Shown one piece after another: positions 28,828 through 40,268 of a stretch of DNA of 62,000 bases. Position numbers and translations under genes: made by a program. The notes beneath the pieces are model-generated. The model worked only from the letters and a program-made list of their open reading frames with translations. It was not told where the DNA came from and did not search any database. Each line of letters starts with the position of its first letter. Position 1 is the stretch's first letter. This DNA comes from Adiantum capillus-veneris (lineage: Eukaryota; Streptophyta; Polypodiopsida; Polypodiales; Pteridaceae): NCBI GenBank assembly GCA_014529385.2, contig CM043968.1, positions 8,354,648 through 8,416,647 on the forward strand, given 5' to 3'.

Positions 28828-30211
28828 GATTGCGTGCTTTTTAATGTTTTTTTTTCTATTTTTGTATAATATATATTTTAATAAATATTTAAATGGTAAT
28901 GCTTAAAAAGGCTATTTGGTGATATTCACAGATGCAATATGCGAAATAAAAGAGTAAAATAAATAACAGAAATGTAATGTACTTAGCTGAGAAATAGCAG
29001 TGGCGTCCAGTCTGGAATGGCGATGCGCTAGGAAATTGCCAAAGAAGTGGACAGTCCGACGGTGCGTCACCAAGCCAATTGAATTTTGTAGCATCCGGTC
29101 TCCCTTACCCTCAAAATAATAATACACGGATAATTTTACGATATGATCATTGCCTGATTCGTGCCCTGTGTCGTGGCAGATAATCGCTAAGTATACACAG
29201 CCTTTGATCGCCTCCTGTTTTGATTTTTGGGTGTTTTTTATCCAGCAAAAATGTCCTTCGTGGATCAAGATCAGTTCAATCGATAGCGTTGAGTGTTTTG
29301 CTAGATGCAAGGAATTTTGGATTCGTTCAAATCATACTCAATTTTGCCTTTTTCAAATCGACAGCTTGGACTGTTCAATGGCTGATTAATGATAATGTGT
29401 GGGTATCCTCTTGAATTATCTAAAGTGGTTGAATTTAAAGGGTTTGGAGGGTTTTGTAGTGGGCGGCCAAGTAGAAACAATGGGCGGCCAAGGTTTGAAT
29501 TGTAAAGGGCTTGTAGGGTTTTGCAATGGGCAGCCAAGTAGAGACAATGGGTGGCCAAAGTTTTAAACCACAAATTTTTTGTTTAAAAGGTTGTGTAAAG
29601 GCTTATTATAGCCTGCATGGCGTGCAAAAAAATTGCGGGCAGCACGCGAGTACAGAGAAAGGCTCAGTGTTCCGTGTAGGGTCAGCTTCTGACCGTGAGG
29701 AAGAGTCGACTATTACCCAGCAAGCCTAGGCGACCGTGTTGGTGGCATTTGCAAGCTTTTTCATGCAGGTCGATAGTGCTGGGAGTTGCGACCAAAACGC
29801 CTGTTTCCACGTTGATTGGAGAACCCGAGCCTCTTGGAGGTGCTAGTTAAAGCTGGGAATTGCCCAGATTAAAAGTTCTTGGAATCCTCTCGAATACTTG
29901 CAAAATTTTCTCTTCTCTTCTTCATCGCTTCTTGCTCTCCTTCAATCTTCAAGTCTTCGTAGCAAGACTTCAAAGCTTTGCCTATTTCAAAGCTTGCCGA
30001 TTTCAAAGCTTTGCCAATTTCATAGCTCCGCCGGTTTTTGAAGTGTAGTCGATATAGATTTTCCTTGATTCTTGATGGACGTCTACAATTCCTTAATGAA
30101 AAATTTCACCCAAATTTCTAAGATGTACCTCTGCTTTTGCAACCATAGCTTCTTAATTGACGAATTGGAGTCTTCTTGTTCACATAAGTACTCCAATTGA
30201 ACGGAACCTTC
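28828..30211 (-). other. Leader region of copy B
   Basis: About 1.4 kb without coding similarity. The gag-proximal 270 bp match copy A and the rest does not. It contains a two-copy ~67-bp direct repeat (29446-29575, with GGGCGGCCAAGTAG) and short CAAAGC/TTTGCC repeats at 29960-30030. Confidence 0.6.
29446..29575 (+). repeat. Two-copy 67-bp tandem repeat in the copy B leader
   Basis: Both copies read G[GT]AGGGTTTTG, then GGC[GA]GCCAAGTAGA and GGCCAA[GA]GTTT, with a few substitutions. Confidence 0.8.
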
Positions 30212-30223
30212 GCTCTGATACCA
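30212..30223 (-). other. Primer-binding site, tRNA-iMet type, copy B
   Basis: The minus strand reads TGGTATCAGAGC, one base from the 5' LTR. Confidence 0.92.
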
Positions 30224-30224
30224 C

Positions 30225-30340
30225 TGTTGGGAGAAGAGGGGGAGATTGACCGCTTAAACTATTCAGCACAAGCTTCCAAGGAATCACCATCAACTTGTCC
30301 ACCCCTTCTTCCAATTTCCAAGCACACACACTCACACCTA

Positions 30341-30385
<45 letters not shown>

Positions 30386-30910
30386 CATAAAATTGACATA
30401 GACATGCTTGTAAGAGAGTGTAAGAGATGGAGACTAGATTAGAGAGTACACAACAAATAATCATAGCTTAAGAGAGTAAAGAAGAGAATTTGCAAGAGAA
30501 AGGCCTAAATCTAGCTCCAAACTCCACGGCACGTCTCTTGTGGAGTTGGTATTTAATATATTATTTTTGAGTTTAAGGTGCCAAAATTTGAGGCCTCTCT
30601 TTTTACAACCACTTCACTTTTGTAAATGAGTGAAGCTCATTAGTTCTTGCATGACCTAAAAGGGGAGTTCCCACTACAACTATTTACAGAGCCATAGTGG
30701 CTTATTGCAATAATGTTCTAAGATACTGTGCAAATATAAAATGGCCAAGAGTCATTGCCGTCACCTCTTCATCAACTCCCCGCATTCCACTCTACAAAAT
30801 CATCATCAACTCAATTAGTAAAATAAATAGATAGCACATAATTAACCATTACGCCAGCTATCCCAACTGCAGCTAACCACTACAACAGGAGGGTGCCCAA
30901 TCTCGTAACA
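30225..30910 (-). repeat. 5' LTR of copy B (686 bp)
   Basis: TGTTGGGAG to CTCGTAACA on the plus strand, the same length as its partner. A (CA)n run lies at 30342-30380. Followed by the TTTTT target duplication. Confidence 0.95.
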
Positions 30911-31422
30911 TTTTTCTTTTGTTGCTTTTTGTCATCCCTCTTTGAAGTAGGGTGTGGAGAAGTATGTGATGGTCTTCTCCATTTTAGAGGTGATGGAGAG
31001 CGTTTAGCCTGCCATCTTCGTGGAGCCATCTCCGCCGAGGTGGCAGGAGACTCACTTCTTTCTCGTTCCTTTGGTGGGGGACTCTTGAATTCTCTTTTGA
31101 GAAGGAGATGCATCATCAAGGAGAAAATTTTTGAGCCCTTCATATGGATCCTCTTCTTCTTCCCGAATCGGAGAGAGGCCTCTTTTAGAAGTCTCGCAAG
31201 GAGGCTTCCTAGGTGCTCTCTCGTCATGGTGGGGAGCTTGGAGAATCCCATGAGCACGAAGCTTTGCCGTTGCACTTCACTTTGGAGGGATGGATTGCCC
31301 ATGGCTTGTTGAAGCCTAGAAACAAGATAGTTAACAAGCATCGGGGCATCATTAGTAGCCTGCTCATTAGCAAAATCAAAGTTATCAACATTAATTTCAC
31401 TCTCTTTACTATTATCAGCCAT
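30911..31422 (-). pseudogene. Gag N-terminal part of element C
   Basis: Begins MADNSKESEINVDNFDFANE and continues LVNYLVSRLQQAMGNPSLQS, then a Ser/Pro/Arg/Lys-rich stretch ending KKQQKK at the copy B insertion site. The remainder resumes at 23635. Fragment D (38269 down) has a clearly related N-terminus (MADNNQESRMNIDSFDFAHE), which supports the start codon. Confidence 0.8.
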
Positions 31423-31825
31423 TCTAACAACTTTTAGATGTAAACTTTTACCGTGTACTTTGGCACTTCAAGACCTAATTGCTACTCCTCTTTACCCCTT
31501 TAGAAAAAACACTCAAGCTATTGTATCCGTGGCTCGAATACCATTAATTGCAAGGAATAGGAGAGAGGCTCGTTCAACACCAAAACAGCACCGGCTCCTG
31601 TCAAGCTTCTAATAGCTCAATAATGGTTAAGCCGTAGGCAAGCCCCATAGGATTCCACTATTAAGACATGGCTCTCGACGGTGATGCCCCGTTAACTCCA
31701 CAAAGGCAGGCGCATTGCAAGGCTGAAAAATCCGTATTCTACTTACTCACATGCAATCAATAATACCAACCATTTATAGCTAGCTTGAGGACCTCCCTTC
31801 CTGTGCAAGAAAAGAGAAACCTTGT
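31423..31825 (-). other. Leader of element C
   Basis: Non-coding. Related to the fragment D leader (38270-38670) through blocks such as GGCTCAATAATGGT and GTAGGCAAG. Confidence 0.6.
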
Positions 31826-31837
31826 GCTCTGATACCA
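31826..31837 (-). other. Primer-binding site of element C
   Basis: The minus strand reads TGGTATCAGAGC, one base from the LTR start at 31839. Confidence 0.88.
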
Positions 31838-31838
31838 A

Positions 31839-33382
31839 TGTAACTTTTAATGGTCTAGTACCTTGTGTGTGGCGGAAAATAGCATGAACAAAAACCATAA
31901 CACCTAGTTAGATAGCATGAACAATAGTTCAAAAGAGAGAGAAATTAAGCAATTGACAACAGTTGAGGACCAGATTTGCATGGAGACGGTCCCCCCTCCA
32001 AAAGGCTTTGTATTATGGTTTATCCCATCAATAGAGACAATTTACAATACAATTCTTTGTGTTCCTTCAATACTAGCTATTGCAATGAAGATGGAAACTT
32101 CGAGCACTAGGCAAAACACTTATCAAACACAACATCAATTTCCTCACTGTCTCAGACCTTACACACTTTCGAAGATGGTGAGAGCTAGCGGGGTATGAGA
32201 GTAGATTGAGAGGAAGAAGGAGTAGTCTTATGAGAAAGATGTACATCTCCTCACATAATCACTCACATTAGCATAGCTTAGCTTAGTAATTAGCATGGTA
32301 AAGGAGATGAGCATGCAGTGAAGCAAGCTTGGCTCTTGGTTGGATTTGCATCACAAAGCCAAGAGTTGTTGGTGTAGGCCTCCCTTCTCACAAGCTTGGA
32401 GTAGGTGATAAGCTTTCCATTAAAGCTTGAGAAGAAAGAGAGAGTCTTCTTCCTCTACACATGAGCTTGTGTGAGTGTGTGTGGATAATTTCCTTTAGCT
32501 CCCTCTCTCTCTTGGTCGACCCCTCTTGCTATTTTCTCTTGCTAGCACCTCATTGGACCTCCCAGCCCTTAGCCAATAGGATTTCAAGAGCATAAGTGAT
32601 AGCCTTCTAACATGTGTCCCCCTTTCCCCTTTTGTGGGTGCTTTAGGTAGACTCTCATTGGACTCCTTTGTCTCCTGGCCAATAGGAATCAAGCAAGCCA
32701 TTGGGCTGTTGAATGCTCATTGGACCCCTTTGTCTCCTGGCCAATAGGAATCAGGCAAGCCATTGGGCTGTTGAATGCTCATTGGACCCCTTGGGAGACT
32801 GCCCAATAGTCTTCTAGAGAGCTTAATTCCTATTGGTTCTTTAATTAAGTGTTTTTAAATTAATTAAACTAGATTTACTCTAGCCTAATCCTTATTGTTC
32901 CACCTCCATGGCCATGCAATAGGATTTGAGTACACCTTGTGGGCATCTGGCCTAGGGAGCTGACATGTGTGTCTCTTTTCCCTTGTGTACAAAGGAAGCT
33001 TCTGAGTGTGTGTGAGTGTGTGTGTCTGTTTCTCTCTCATCCCCTACATCTTGGGCTCGCCCCCTCCTATGTAGGAGTTTGTGAAGACTTTTGGGACACA
33101 CACAAAGCATCCAATCTCCTAAGCCTTTGACCATTGGACTCAACCTATTAATTTTGGAACCTTAGCATTTTGGAAGATTAATGGGCTGAACCCTAAGGTC
33201 TTTGGAGCCCATTGTTGCACATAGCTCTTTTGCAGATGGGTCCCCCTTTGGATCCCTATTGTGGTCGACCTGCCAGCTTAACCAATGTTCTAGCTTTTTC
33301 TCCCCTAGCACTTCCTGATATTAAATGATCAGTTTAACATGAGAAAATCATTTAGGAGAATTAGATGTTAGTTATTATGATG
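31839..33382 (-). repeat. 5' LTR of element C (about 1.54 kb)
   Basis: Starts TGTAACTTTTAATGG next to the primer site and ends near GTTATTATGATG, where the partner LTR has GTTATTATGACA. It holds many CCAAT/ATTGG motifs at 32540-32860 and a local ~66-bp duplication (32650-32780). Satellite sequence resumes immediately after. Confidence 0.82.
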
Positions 33383-33427
33383 ATAATGAGAGGTGAATAT
33401 TTTATTCCTAAGTTTGTCTTATGATCA

Positions 33428-34452
33428 TTGCCATTTACAAAGCAAATATCATTGCTTTCTCTTTTCTTACTTCTAATCATCACGATTTTAAAAAGAGAGA
33501 TAAATAAGAGAGAATTTAGTTTATACATTGAGGATAAAAGCCTTGCAACCCCTCATTGCGCCGTCCTAAAACTTGTGTATATGATAGGGGAGCTCACTCA
33601 AAAATGCAACAGAGCACTAAAATCCACAGAGTGGAGAGAGTTGTCAAGGTACTTCCACAATTCTATATCTCATTGGTCACCTTGACCCTCCAAGGCTAGA
33701 GGCATACTTGTTACCCATTTCTGGAGGGAAGTTGCGAAAAAACTTAATAACAAGGGCCAACTTTGGGACTATAACAGGAGCTGCTGGAGAGGAACAAAGC
33801 AACTAGCTCTATAGTTCAACCTTGATGGGACAAAAAGTTTACTGATCGGGAGAGCCCTTAAGTAGCATAACAAATGGTATCTTCTAAACTATGAATCCAA
33901 ATTCAAGTGGATAGCTAGGCGGTGGACAATGAATAGACATTTCCTAAAACTGCAAAGTAAGGATGTATACCTCGCACTTATGGCCTCAAAGGATTGGTTC
34001 TTCCCGCTTAACAAGCAGTTGGGCTTAAATTGACTAGGCTCAAGATGGGAGACAGTCGTGAAAAATATATGGAACCCTCAATGGCCGCATGGGATGGAAG
34101 TTTTTTTATGGAAGGTACTTTGGGGAGCCATGTCGACTGGAGTGAAGTACTTGCCATAGAAATTGGCATAGATAGATGCTCACAATATAGAACGGCTTGT
34201 GAAGAGCTCTCTCACCTTTTCAAGGAGTGCCTGATGATATCTGACCTTGTAGAAAAGATCTGCAAATGGGTCCAAAGAACCTGGAAAATAAGATTTTTCA
34301 AGAACAATCTCTTCATGGGAGGGGAGGTGTTCAAGAGTCATGCACTACTCATCGCTATGCAAGTCATGAGATATTACTACTTCAAACACATTTGGAAGGC
34401 AAGAAATTGTGGAATCTTTGAGAGCTTCACAGAAATAGCTAAGTTCTTGTAG
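33428..34452 (+). pseudogene. Decayed LINE ORF2 tail in diverged satellite
   Basis: Two open pieces (33428-33685 and 34030-34452). The second, 140 codons, keeps CEELSHLFKEC and HIWKARNCGIFES in one frame, with MEPSMAAWDGSFFMEGT upstream. It shows the zf-RVT-like tail better than the homogenised array does. Confidence 0.55.
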
Positions 34453-35069
34453 ATGACTAGTCCAACATAAAAGGGTACTTCTTCATTGGAAAACAAAGAA
34501 ACTCTGAAGGGTTGCCTAGAACCATAGGTGCCACAATGACACACTTGCATGGGCTTTTCCATTGTGTGGGGTAGCAACACCTTCAAATTGATGTATCTTT
34601 GATCCTTTTAAGGAGTCATAGCTCATCACGAGCATGGCGAGGGTTTGTAATTTTTTTGGCTTTATCAATATAACCTACTCACGATTGTGAATTTTGCTAT
34701 ATAAAATAAGGATAAAAGCCTTGCACTTGCAAATTATCATGACTTTGCCTTCTCTTCCTTATTGTCATTGCAATTGTATAAGTTGATTTATCCATTGAGG
34801 GGAGAAGCTTGTGCTTTAAAGGTTTTCTGGTGGACTCAACAATATGACGTGTACAAGTACTATGAGTAGCATACTAAACAAATTGGAATGATTCACAAAC
34901 ATTTGAAACACAATAAATGAAAAATCATTTGATACTCCACTAAGAAGTATTTAAGGTGTGCTAACTGTATAAATGTGTTTAGATCTCAATCAACATGCAT
35001 GGAACCTTACTTCATCACCTTAACTTTTTAATAGCCCCCCCTTCCCAAAAACAAAATGCACTAGTTAAT

Positions 35070-35104
35070 CTCTCTCTCTCTCACACACACAGAGACACAC
35101 ACAC
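35070..35104 (+). repeat. Degenerate CT/CA microsatellite
   Basis: A short CT run then CACACACACAGAGACACACACAC, the interrupted remnant of the monomer microsatellite. Confidence 0.85.
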
Positions 35105-36050
35105 TAACAAATAAGAGCAACAACAATACCTATATCTGCAACAATAGCCTTATCCTTATTGCTTTTAGGTTTTTCTTTATCATCCTTGGTGGAAGCAATC
35201 TATGGTAAGGATGATTCGGAATCCATGTACTACTCTTTTGCTAGTAGGTTCTTCAAATTTTGTGGAAGGGGGTTATTTCGGGGGATTTCATAAGATCCCC
35301 CTTTGGATCAGATGGAAAAAGAAAGTAAAGTTTCAAATAGCAGTCTGGTGAAAAGTGGCAAGAGACGAGCATTGTGAGGAGTAAATGAAGTTATGCAAGG
35401 GTGAACAAAGTAAGATTTTTTTTAAAAAATATGCAGGGGTTTGTGAGAGGATTATCGATACACCTTGGGTGGAGTGGTCAGCGCAAAAACCTATCCCTGA
35501 TGCACAAATTCACTTGTTTGATTTTGTAGTTAAATTCAACGAACTTATTGCATATATGATGCATCGAGTGCAGCGTCCCATGGAATCTCTAAAGATTCCA
35601 CATAATGGGAAGAGAGTAGACCAAGTAGTAGAGTAGTAGTAGTAGGCCTTCTCAAAGATGCAAAATGTTGACACTATAATGAGAAGGTGAATAGTTTATT
35701 CCTAGGTTTGTCTCATGACCATTGCCATTTACAAAGCAAATATCATCACTTTATCTTTTCTTCCTTCTACTCATCATGATTTTAAAAGAGAGATAAATAA
35801 GAGAGAATCTAGTTTATACATTGAGAATAAAATCCTTGCAACCCCTAGAGTAGCTCACTCAAAAATGAAACAGAGCAACAGAATCCATAGCTGTCAAGGT
35901 ACTTCCATAATTCTATATCTCATTGGTCACCTTGGCCCTCCAAGACTAGAGGCATCCTTTTTACCCATTTTTTGAGGGAAGTTTCTAAAAAGCTTAATAA
36001 GAAGGGCCAACTTTGGAACTATAGCAGGAGCTGCTAGAGAGGAACAAAGT

Positions 36051-36241
36051 TGTTGGGGTATAAAGCCCAATGTGGTCGCCCGGTAATTGGGCGGGCCGCC
36101 AGGTATGTACACATATTCTTTTGTAAAAACCTAATAAGAACTCACTATGCTCTACACATTACAGTAGAGCGAGTTCACCATATCGTCGTGCTCTTCTTCT
36201 CGCACTCTCTCTCGCGTCGCACTTCCGCTCGTACTCCTTCA
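36051..36241 (+). repeat. Copia LTR1 (191 bp)
   Basis: TGTTGGGGTATAAAGC to CGTACTCCTTCA. A TATAAA lies only ~9 bp into the LTR. Preceded by the target duplication AAAGT. Confidence 0.93.
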
Positions 36242-36243
36242 AC

Positions 36244-36255
36244 TGCTATCAGAGC
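36244..36255 (+). other. Primer-binding site of internal A, one mismatch
   Basis: TGCTATCAGAGC, against TGGTATCAGAGC in the second unit. Confidence 0.82.
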
Positions 36256-37284
36256 TCAGATCGAGGCTCGGGGCAGCACTGTAGGAGGCTAGAGTCACCA
36301 ACTCAGATTGGAGTGAAATTCGACAGGTGAAATTCTGAGGTCATTTTGGCCACCGTTCGGCTTCGACAAAGGTCTGCGCAGGCCATTTTTGACTACGTGG
36401 TCTCGACGGGTGCAGATCCGACTCTGTAAATTTGGGGTTTACGGCCTGCGACTGCAAGTGCTGAGGATATCGACACTCCCATAGTGTTGATTTGTGGCTG
36501 TCTACACATCGAAGGACGGCTCACAGTTCTTGGAGGCGTGTCACATACGACACGGGCGCATCTACACACAGTCTGTAGGCGACATCCACTAGTCCATTCG
36601 GTAGCTTGTGTTTGTTGCTTGATATTCCAGATTTCATCCTGACATTGTAGGTACTTACACATGGGATGTATTGTCAAATGATGATGTATGTCTGTTGAGG
36701 GTTTGTTGGCTGTGAGTCACGCAGCAAACAACCGCCGCAGCGGTTACAACATATAGTGGGAAATTTGTGGATGTATGACTTTGTGGGAAGTCTATGTACT
36801 GTCAGATTTACTGCAGCCTTTGTTGAGGGTCGAGTGAGGTTTTATTGAGCTGGGGGATTCTCGAATGTTGAAATCCTTTCGGTGATACAGGTCTTGGAGC
36901 GATCCCTCGAGCACCCTTAGATAGGCAGCTAGGATGTATTGACTGTGAGTTAGACAGTTGGGATTGCATCTTTGCTTTACTGCCGTTGAGGCATTGTCGC
37001 AGTCTATGCTTACAGGACAGTGACAGAACAGTTAGAGACAGTACAGGTGCAGGACAGGTTTACCCACAGCTTACAGTGTTAGAGAGACAGTGGTTTTTTG
37101 AGCTGTTTTTTGGTCTGTTTTTAGTACACCAGAGCCATTTTACAAAGGAGACTCTGCCAAAATTTCTGCAGAATCTGAAGCTTTCTTGGTTCATTTGACA
37201 GGTTGATATTGGTTCAGAGGTCAGTTTACAGGGGAAACTTTGCCGAATTTTTCCCAGGAAAGTAAACTACTGTGAACCGTAGCT
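36256..37284 (+). other. Leader of copia internal A
   Basis: About 1 kb of non-coding sequence matching the internal B leader, without the 322-bp insertion and about 60 bp found there. It contains a stem AACCGC-CGCA-GCGGTT at 36730-36745, conserved in B. Confidence 0.75.
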
Positions 37285-37578
37285 ATGGCTGGATCACAGG
37301 ACACTGCTCTTTACAATATCAAGAAGCTGGATGGAACCAATTTCCCATTGTGGAAGCAGCAGATTTGGCACGTGTTGGTACAAAAGAAGCTGATAAAACC
37401 TATAAAGCTCAAGGGGATAAAACCAGAAGATATGGACGAAGATGAATGGAGCAAAATGGATGAATTGGCACTTTCTACCATTATGTTGACTTTGGCAGAA
37501 AGAGTTTACTTCAATGTAGCAGACGAGATGTCGGCTTATCAAGCATGGTTAAAGCTGAGTGATCTTTATGAGAAGTAG
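37285..37578 (+). pseudogene. Copia Gag N-terminal piece, internal A
   Basis: Begins MAGSQDTALYNIKKLDGTNF and continues PLWKQQIWHVLVQ, typical of copia Gag. It ends at TAG (37576-37578) after YEK. Internal B has the same stop. Confidence 0.88.
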
Positions 37579-37963
37579 AGTGCAGCTTCACAGGTATACT
37601 GGCTTAAGAAGCTTGTTGACTTGAAGATGAAAGAAGGGACACCTATGTCCAATCATTGAATGAATTCAACACAATCTATAGTCAGTTGTCAGCTCAAGGT
37701 GTCAAGTTTGATGAACCTGTTAGAGCTATGTTCCTGTTGATCACATTGCCGGAAAGTTGGGACACTTTTCGCACAGCTTTGAGTAATTATGCACCTCCAG
37801 ATGGTTTGAACATAGCAGGTGTAGAAGGAAGTCTGCTTACTAAAGAAACCAATAGAAAGACAATGGACAAAGGCAAAGGAACAGCCTTAGTTGTCAGGGG
37901 AAGGACCAAAGAAAAGTACAAAGGTGGAAAGAGGAATCAGTCTCGTAGCAAGTCCCGTAGTGC
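37579..37963 (+). pseudogene. Copia Gag continuation, internal A, cut by fragment D
   Basis: Continues SAASQVYWLKKLVDLKMKEG, loses one base near 37658, then LNEFNTIYSQL, GVKFDEPVRAMF, LPESWDTFRTALSNY, and a basic stretch ending SRSKSRSA. Similarity to internal B stops at 37963, where fragment D begins. The zinc knuckle and everything after are missing. Confidence 0.85.
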
Positions 37964-38269
37964 TTTAGAGGAACTTAGAGTTTCATTGCTTTCTTGCTCT
38001 TTGGATTCCTCCTCTTGAATGGGAGAGAGTCTTCTTTTGGAGGTCTCTTCAAGAGGCCTCCTAAGCTCTCTCTCCTCTTGGAGAGGATGGAAAATCCCAT
38101 AAGTACGAAGTTGTTGAGTAACTTCAGCTTGCAAAGCAGGGTTGCACATAGCTTGCTGCAACCTAGTGATGAGATAATTCACAAACATGGAGGCATCATC
38201 ATTAGCACCTTCATGTGCAAAATCAAAGCTATCAATGTTCATTCTACTCTCTTGATTATTGTCAGCCAT
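37964..38269 (-). pseudogene. Gag N-terminal piece of fragment D
   Basis: MADNNQESRMNIDSFDFAHE, then MFVNYLITRLQQAMCNPALQ, which aligns to the element C gag start. It ends at the junction with copia. Confidence 0.8.
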
Positions 38270-38670
38270 GTTAAAAAAATTTATGTATGTACTCAGTGTA
38301 GGCTTTGGAAATTCAAAACCTTAGTTGCCACTCCTCTAACCCTTTAAAAATCGACTCTTCAGTATCTACACCCACGGCTCGAAGTGGTTAATTATAGAGA
38401 GTAGTGGAGTAGGTCTAACATAGCAAAGTTGCCGGAGGGCTAGCTCCTTTCAGACTTCTTATGGCTCAATAATGGTAAAGCTGTAGGCAAGTCTAAAAAG
38501 ATTCCATTATTAAGTCCAAAGCTCCTAAAGTGTGCACCATATCCCACATAGTGGGCTCAACAAAATCGATAATAGATCCTAGTTCCACTTACCCTAATAT
38601 AATTAACAAAATCAACCATTTATAGGATACTTGGGACCTCTCTTCTTAAGCAAGAAAAGAGAAACCAAAT
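38270..38670 (-). other. Leader of fragment D
   Basis: Non-coding, with blocks shared with the element C leader. Confidence 0.55.
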
Positions 38671-38682
38671 GCTATGATACCA
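38671..38682 (-). other. Primer-binding site of fragment D, one mismatch
   Basis: The minus strand reads TGGTATCATAGC, against TGGTATCAGAGC, one base from the LTR start. Confidence 0.75.
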
Positions 38683-38683
38683 A

Positions 38684-39707
38684 TGTAATAGAATTGGCCT
38701 ATTAACTTGAGAGTAGAGGAAATTAATGAGAGTACTTTTGAGAAATTACTTTGTGAGCATAGCGGGTGAACATAATTGAAGATAGCAACATAATCATCGC
38801 AATTAGTTAACTTGGCATGAACAATACTTTTGCAAGAGAGAGAATTTAGAGAACATGACAATAGTTGAGGGCCGGATTTAGGTGGAGCCGGTCCCCCCTC
38901 CAATAGGCATTTGTATTATGATTTCTCCCATTAAGAGAGACTTGTTACAATACAATATTTGTGTTCCTTGTGACCTAGGTGATGCAATGAAAAATGGGAA
39001 GCTTCATGCATCACAAGCATAACATAAACTTTGAAGAAATTTTTAATTATCCCAAGCCTCAGTTTCAAGACCTCAAACACCTTCGAAGGTGGAGAGAGCT
39101 AGCAGTGAATGAGTGTAGGGAAGAGGAAGAAGAAACATTTCATAGGAGAAAGAATTAGCTCTTCACTTATCATAACTCTTCTTGCTAGCATACATAATAG
39201 CATAGTAGTGAAGAAGGAGAAGATGGCAAGCTTAAGCATTGAAGCATGGTTCTTGGTTGGATTTGGACTCCATATATGGCCAAGAGATTTGGTGTAGGCT
39301 CTCAACCTCTACTTGCTTGGAGAAGGAGAGAGAGCTCTTGCACTTTTCACATTGCATAATGAGAGTGTGTGTGAGTGTCTCTGGGAGAGTATAGCCCCCA
39401 AGCAACCCCCTAGCTCTCTTTGGTCGACCCCCCCTTGTAGCTCATGCTTGAAACTCATTGGCCCCCTCCAGGCCTAGCCAATCATAAGAAGGAGTCATAC
39501 CAAGCAACAAGGGTAGCCTTGGGACAAATGTCCCCCTTTACCCTTTGAGAGAGAGGACTTGATAAATGCAAAGACAATTAATTAATTCTCTTAAATTATC
39601 ATTGGATCCCTTGGGTGGCCAACCAGTAGGCTTCAGGCACACCATGAGGGCAACATGAGGAGGAACTTGACAAGTGTCCCCTTTGCTTTCTTTGTACCAA
39701 GCATGAC

Positions 39708-39763
<56 letters not shown>

Positions 39764-40268
39764 TCTTTCTCATCCCCACCCTCTTGTAAGGCTCGCCCCC
39801 TACTTGTAGGGATTGGATTTGACCCTTTTGACACCTCAAGCCCCTCATGCGTAGGTTCAGTTCCCACCACAAGCTTGGCCCTTAAGCACTTCAAGCTTGG
39901 GCTGGGTTCTCACCTCAAGTACAGGCCTAGCATCTCCAGCATGTCAAGCACCTCAAGCATCTCAATCACCTCAGTCATCAAGCACCTCAAGCACCTTAAG
40001 CTTGGGGCGGTGGGCTCCCACCTCAAGCTTGGGCCGGGTTCCCACCTCAAGCTCAACCCTAGCTTACCTAAGGTCAAAGGACTTTTACACTAACTATTGG
40101 AGGCCTTCAATGAATCTAGCCCTAAGGTATTATGCTCCATTGGTTAGCCTTGCTCTTTGATAGACCATTTCTCATTTGGGCCCCTTTACCATTGGCCCCG
40201 TGTTGAGATAGATCTATAAGCACATGTCTATATTTTAACCCTTGTTCCCGTTTATTCTCCCACATTAA
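38684..40268 (-). repeat. LTR of fragment D (about 1.58 kb, possibly truncated)
   Basis: Starts TGTAATAGAATTGG beside the primer site. It shares TTGGTCGACCCC, GCTCGCCCCCT and CTTTCTCATCCCC blocks with the element C LTR. It ends at CCACATTAA against copia LTR2 without the expected ...ACA terminus. It contains a (TG)26 microsatellite and a CACCTCAAGC-type short repeat at 39890-40060. Confidence 0.72.
39709..39760 (+). repeat. Microsatellite (TG)26
   Basis: Uninterrupted TG repeat inside the fragment D LTR. Confidence 0.97.

Larger units (their letters stand above)
23636..30910 (-). mobile_element. Ty3/gypsy chromovirus, copy B, complete with both LTRs (7275 bp)
   Basis: Two 686-bp LTRs (23636-24321 and 30225-30910), with ends TGTTGGGAG...TAACA, flanked by TTTTT on both sides (23631-23635 and 30911-30915). 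A tRNA-iMet primer site and a polypurine tract are in place. In a 270-bp LTR stretch I compared by eye there were 7 differences (about 2.6%), so insertion is fairly recent. Gag is nearly intact, but pol has many frameshifts. It interrupts the gag of element C and is therefore younger than C. Confidence 0.95.
20246..33382 (-). mobile_element. Decayed Ty3/gypsy element C, with copy B nested in its gag
   Basis: Minus-strand order: 5' LTR (31839-33382), primer-binding site (31826-31837), leader, gag (31422 down to 22741, split by copy B), RNase H, integrase with chromodomain remnant, polypurine tract, truncated 3' LTR (20246-20695). Protease and RT are missing. The two LTR pieces match from ATGTGTCCCC to GTTATTATGA with a ~280-bp gap. 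The satellite flanks do not meet cleanly: about 270 bp of monomer and the outer end of the 3' LTR are missing on the left, so a deletion has eaten the left junction. Confidence 0.85.
33383..36050 (+). repeat. Diverged satellite, long type, one monomer plus part of the next
   Basis: Direct orientation. It re-enters the monomer at ATAATGAGAGGTGAATA and continues through the LINE-like stretch, the post-coding half, a degenerate microsatellite (35070-35104), the long-type GGGGGTTATTTCGGG segment, and into the next copy up to GAACAAAGT, the copia insertion point. Confidence 0.92.
37964..40268 (-). mobile_element. Truncated Ty3/gypsy fragment D, related to element C
   Basis: Minus-strand order: LTR (38684-40268), primer-binding site, leader, first ~100 codons of gag. 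All the rest of the internal region and the 3' LTR are gone. It fills the gap between internal A gag and LTR2 of the copia compound. It is a diverged member of the C family. Confidence 0.82.

Noticed and set aside
29526-30048. Open frames in the copy B leader as a captured host gene
   Set aside because: Short, with no motif I recognise. Repeated GGCGGCCAAGTAG blocks explain part of the openness.
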